From Parasitella parasitica (Eukaryota; Mucoromycota; Mucoromycetes; Mucorales; Mucoraceae): 33,079 bases of DNA. A program made the translations under genes and the position numbers. Each line of letters begins with the position of its first letter. The first letter of the stretch is position 1. The notes under the pieces are model-generated. The model was not told the DNA's origin. It saw only the letters and a program-made list of their open reading frames with translations, and did no database searches. Below, in pieces: positions 29,611 to 33,079 of the stretch. Location of the stretch: positions 106,672 through 139,750 of the forward strand of contig MU619322.1 of the NCBI GenBank assembly GCA_025201805.1, read 5' to 3'.

Positions 29611-29642
29611 TATTTTGTGGAATCGGTATAAATTGTTATATG
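29611..29642. repeat. 32-bp spacer of the inverted repeat
   Basis: Contains TGGAATCGGTATAAATTGTT (29618-29637), also present at 28757-28776 just left of the palindrome; the identity extends one more base on both sides of that copy pair. It joins the two arms and would form the loop of a hairpin. Confidence 0.85.
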
Positions 29643-30297
29643 GATTCACGGAAAAAAATTATAATAAAAAAAAACAATAAAGTCAACTTGATAAAGGTAT
29701 AGGTTTTATTATCAAATCGACCGGTGTATAAAGCTCCAGTTTATCTACTGGCCAGGTAGATGAACCTTTATATACTTCAACTGTGGATGAATATTCTATT
29801 CTCGCAATTTAACATGTACGACAATAATGCGTAACTAGCATCTTAACTTTGTGCTAAGCTACATATCAGCAGACTCAAGATAACTTAAATCTATTTGAGT
29901 GAGGAGATAGACTTTAACCGAGGTAGCACCCAGATCAATCTTCTATGCGAAGATTATTAATATCGATCCATAAGCGTATATCATTCCTTGTATAGTCTTA
30001 TCCAGTCTATATTAATAGTACATGTCTGAGTGTATATCACTTGGTATTCATCTTAGCATATATCGGTATATGTAGCATGTCTTAAGCATTTCATAAGCAT
30101 ATCTATAGCATTGCACATATTGTACAAGTCTGTATTACATGATGTATCTGTAGCCAGTATCATGGATATAAGTATATGTCTTGTAATGCGTATTTAGAAA
30201 CTGGGAATACACATCTGAAGGATAGATCTTATATAGCATAAGCTCGTAGCATATTCTAAATCTAGTAAATGTCTAAGGCTCGTGTCGAGATATAAGT
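29643..30297 (-). repeat. Right arm (655 bp) of the giant inverted repeat
   Basis: Mirror of the left arm, with TATA motif at 29767-29774 on the reverse strand, also directed at the spacer. Outer flanks on the two sides are unrelated, and no target-site duplication is evident. Confidence 0.92.
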
Positions 30298-31145
30298 TGT
30301 TGAGGTCTGCAAGATCGAAATAAGAATCGTATAAAATAAAACGTTGAATTAACGAGATAAGAAAACTTGATTACTTTATTAAAGATTCAACTTTGCATCT
30401 GCTATTTACACTTTTCACAACTACATAAATTTTTGGTGACTGATTTAAAATACTAGTCGATACTAATCGATAAGAATAATTTGCAAGCAACATCATATCC
30501 TTAACAGGGTACGATGTATTATTATACTACAACGCTATTGATCTTTGATCTGACAGTACCTTATTGTTTGTCAATCATACAGATCTGTGTTGCAGAAAAC
30601 CTTCTTGATTTGAAACAAAAACTTTATTCTCCTATTTCGACAAGTATAAAAACACATTATTGGACAATCTCCAATTTTTAATTGAAGTACATTATCATGA
30701 TCTCCTATCCTACATTATGGCAGATCACAACTGAGAGAATTATAACTTATTGATTTATCATACACTAGTACATCAACATCAATAAGGTTTATACTTTTCT
30801 GATTTTATATGGTACGTAGCTCTAACTCTATTTATCACTTTGCCAATATAATATAATTTATAGAGACCGTTGTAATACTAGGATGTTGTTATGCGCAGAG
30901 GATATATAAATATGATCTGCTCAAAAAAATTTATAACTTTATAAACATAAAATCAGACACAAAAACTAATGACTTTATTGATAAGAAAATACCATCTTTT
31001 ATACTAGATTATATCTATTGTAACACTATTTGTCATCATGGTTAAACATTGAACTTGGTATGTAATACCAAGTTTATTACATGTTCTATTGTACATTAAT
31101 AGCTTATTCCTTGTCATTGTATACAAAGAATTACCAATCTAATAA
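30298..31145. other. AT-rich non-coding stretch
   Basis: No ORF or recognisable gene. Several loosely similar motifs around ACTTTATT (30374, 30632, 30971) recall the inner part of the palindrome arms, so older copies of the same repeat family may lie here. Identity is too weak to delimit. Confidence 0.4.
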
Positions 31146-33079
31146 TTACTTGATCTCATGCCTTTCTGGCACAACAGATGTCAAGCAGGCTACGCTGCGG
31201 TAATAGTGCCGACAATCGTATGTGAATTCTAGCTGCAGAAATTTAGAGTATACTCGCGCATTTGAGTGGACAGCCAACAACAAAATGAAACAGATCTTCC
31301 GGAGCCAGACCACACAGAGCACAAAGAGGAGACGGAACTTTTGCTGGCACTATACGATGGCACCAAGATCGGTGAGCCACTTGATCATGTAACAATCGCC
31401 ACCAAGGTGTGAATGCTTTTGCAGGCGGGTCCAGGGACCAAAAAAAGACACCAATAAGGAGGAGGTAGTCGCAAATGGACAGGCAGAAGAAGTGGAGGAC
31501 CCATACTAGAGGTAATTATATCCTTTGCAGGATGCCAATACCTTCGCAGGGCGTTCAAAGACAAGCGAGCCACAGAAACAGAAGAACGAGAGGAATTGGA
31601 AATTGTCCAGTGTGAGCAATTTGGCATCCACGAAGAAGCATCATCAGAACGGGGCATAGTATGATAGTCTGCATGAGACAAGACTATCTTACTATCCATG
31701 ACAGGCGGGAAAACCAGAGAGACAGGACCAAGATCTTTGTTGACATCTAAATATACACGACGGACTTTTGTAGGCCACGCTAGAAGATGACAAATAACGT
31801 CCTCGATAATGCCAAGTTCAGACTGTCAAAAGCAAATGCCAGACACCAAGTAGCGAGAATCCAAAGTAGCATGATCAACCATCGAAGGAACTGATGACAC
31901 AGTACTGAGTACATAACACAATGAAAAATCAAGAAACCACCTGGCAGACCAACCAGAAGAAGGAACTAGCTTGGGTAGTTTTATCACGAGATTGATAAGA
32001 TGTTTAAGAACAGGCACAGAAGATACACGGAATTTGAACTTGTCTGGAAAAGAGAACCAAGGCAAGACAGATTTATGACCAGTGTTACTTGGAAGGCGTA
32101 AACCAACCAAGCAGTGACAAAATTAGAAGGAGAAGGTGGACGCAACAAGCGTTGCAAATAGACAAGATGCAGAGCCAAGCTCTGATCTGCTATATCCACT
32201 AAACCAACACCACCAAACTTGCGAGGAAGACATAAAGTTGACCAAGCAACACCAGGACGAAACGACACCAAATAGTCCCGAATTACTTTCTTGAGAGCCA
32301 TCACCCACGACTCAGTAGCAGGGCCACCAGGAACAACACGCAACACATGATAGACCTTGGACGACAGCAACGAGTTAGCCACAAGTCTAGCTCCCCGAAT
32401 GGAGAGATTTCTTTGCTTCAACAAGTTGCAGTGCCTTTGGACCTTTACTAATAAGTCATTTAGAAAATCACTCAGTTGACTATCAGTATGATACAAGGGA
32501 GAATCCAAGTATCGGACCGCACCACTAAGAGAGAGCATCATGCCACTGGGTATCAGCAGCATGCGCCAAAGCAACCCAAGTGGAATGCGGCCTACCAGAA
32601 AGAGATACCAGCACAGTCTTGCTAAGATTGGCCTTCGCGTTACACGCTCGGCCATATAGATCCAATAGAGACAACAAGACTGGCCACTCATCTGGGGACG
32701 ACAAGAACACTTCCAGATCATCAGCATAACTGAGGATCTTGACAGGAGACGGAGCACCAGTACGACTAGCATAGTCCAATTGTCGATTGCAGGAACCATC
32801 ACCAAGATCCACACGAACTTCCACCGGTGAAGGCTTCCATTTTTGTGGGATACTGACAGGCGAGAGGGTGACACCAGAAAGACCAGGACAAGCAAGCAGA
32901 GAACGAAGAAGTGGCTCAAACGCCAAATTGAACAGCAATGGAGACAAGGGATCACCTTGACGAAGACCTCGCAATTGAGGGACAGGAGCACCAAGCCAAC
33001 CATTGATAGACACCGAAATCTTTGTTCCAAAGAACAAAGACAACAAGCAAGACACCAAACCAGCAGGAAAACCAAAATG
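31146..33079 (-). mobile_element. LINE (non-LTR retrotransposon) remnant, runs off the right edge
   Basis: The reverse strand encodes a non-LTR reverse transcriptase from inside the RT domain to the C-terminus. RT motifs: LRGLRQGDPLSPLLFNLAFE, then KILSYADDLEVFLSSPD (the catalytic YADD). The thumb region follows in another frame: RNLSIRGARLVANSLLSS, KFGGVGLVDIADQSLALHL. A C-terminal block (AFTPWWRLLHDQVAHRSWCH, then CALCGLAPEDLFHFVVGC) forms the C-x2-C-x8-H-x4-C knuckle typical of L1/Tad-like LINEs. Frame changes near 32535 and 32115, with more up to 31440, and a stop after the knuckle show decay. The 5' part lies beyond the window. Confidence 0.85.
32525..33079 (-). pseudogene. Reverse transcriptase domain of the LINE remnant (longest open piece)
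   Basis: Open from the window edge to a stop at 32525. It holds the palm motifs including GDPLSPLLFN and YADD, and ends QWHDALS where the following thumb sequence continues in a shifted frame. Within this block the catalytic Asp pair is intact, but the element as a whole is frameshifted. Confidence 0.85.

Noticed and set aside
31385-31699. 104-codon reverse frame inside the LINE region
   Set aside because: It is in the wrong frame over most of its length; the LINE C-terminal knuckle reads in another frame.
1-33079. CRISPR array, tRNA or rRNA genes
   Set aside because: I saw no regularly spaced direct repeats and no tRNA- or rRNA-like core; the GGTTCGAAT near 10966 lacks a cloverleaf around it.

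Overview
The window looks like chromosomal DNA of an early-diverging filamentous fungus, most likely Mucoromycota (Mucorales-like). The reasons are AT-rich intergenic DNA, compact genes broken by many short GT..AG introns (about 44-130 bp), TATA boxes 60-80 bp before several start codons, and a mix of fungal housekeeping genes with a Fanzor relic, an F-box/LRR repeat family and a LINE. Two runs of N (2892-2901 and 14511-14535) are assembly gaps. Most genes are split by introns, so I rebuilt the exon chains by eye from splice sites, reading phase and family similarity.

Left gene-dense part (1-16 kb): the 5' end of an unrecognised Ser/Pro-rich protein (-), an arrestin-like trafficking adaptor with a PPxY motif (+), a tail-anchored VAP/Scs2-type MSP protein (-), a 1.6-kb TIR element carrying a broken Fanzor (TnpB-like) gene (-), an F-box protein (-), cyclin H of TFIIH (+), an ING/PHD chromatin reader (-) whose stop codon overlaps that of cyclin H, an Apd1/Aim32-type [2Fe-2S] protein (+), an EFM4/METTL10-type eEF1A lysine methyltransferase (-), a bZIP factor with a predicted transmembrane segment (+), and a peroxisomal 3-ketoacyl-CoA thiolase with a PTS2 signal (-).

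Middle (16-21 kb): mostly AT-rich non-coding DNA with decayed coding pieces, including a frameshifted F-box/LRR-like relic that shares a block of about 260 bp with a second relic at 28.4 kb.

Right gene-dense part (21-28 kb): an RNA-binding protein with one RRM and a C-terminal MLLE/PABC-like domain (+), an RA-PH adaptor with a polyQ tract (+), an NF-YA/HAP2 CCAAT-factor subunit with its own polyQ tail (-), and a Lines-like protein (+).

Right end (28.4-33 kb): repeat territory. It holds the second F-box/LRR relic, an apparently perfect inverted repeat (two 655-bp arms around a 32-bp spacer, with inward-facing TATA motifs), about 850 bp of AT-rich DNA with no gene, and a decayed LINE reverse transcriptase running off the window edge.

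The genes are mostly independent housekeeping and regulatory units in divergent and convergent pairs, with very short 3' intergenic distances. I see no operon-like or secondary-metabolite organisation. The most unusual pieces are the Fanzor-bearing TIR element, the giant palindrome, and the membrane-anchored bZIP gene in which keeping one intron would yield a soluble form.
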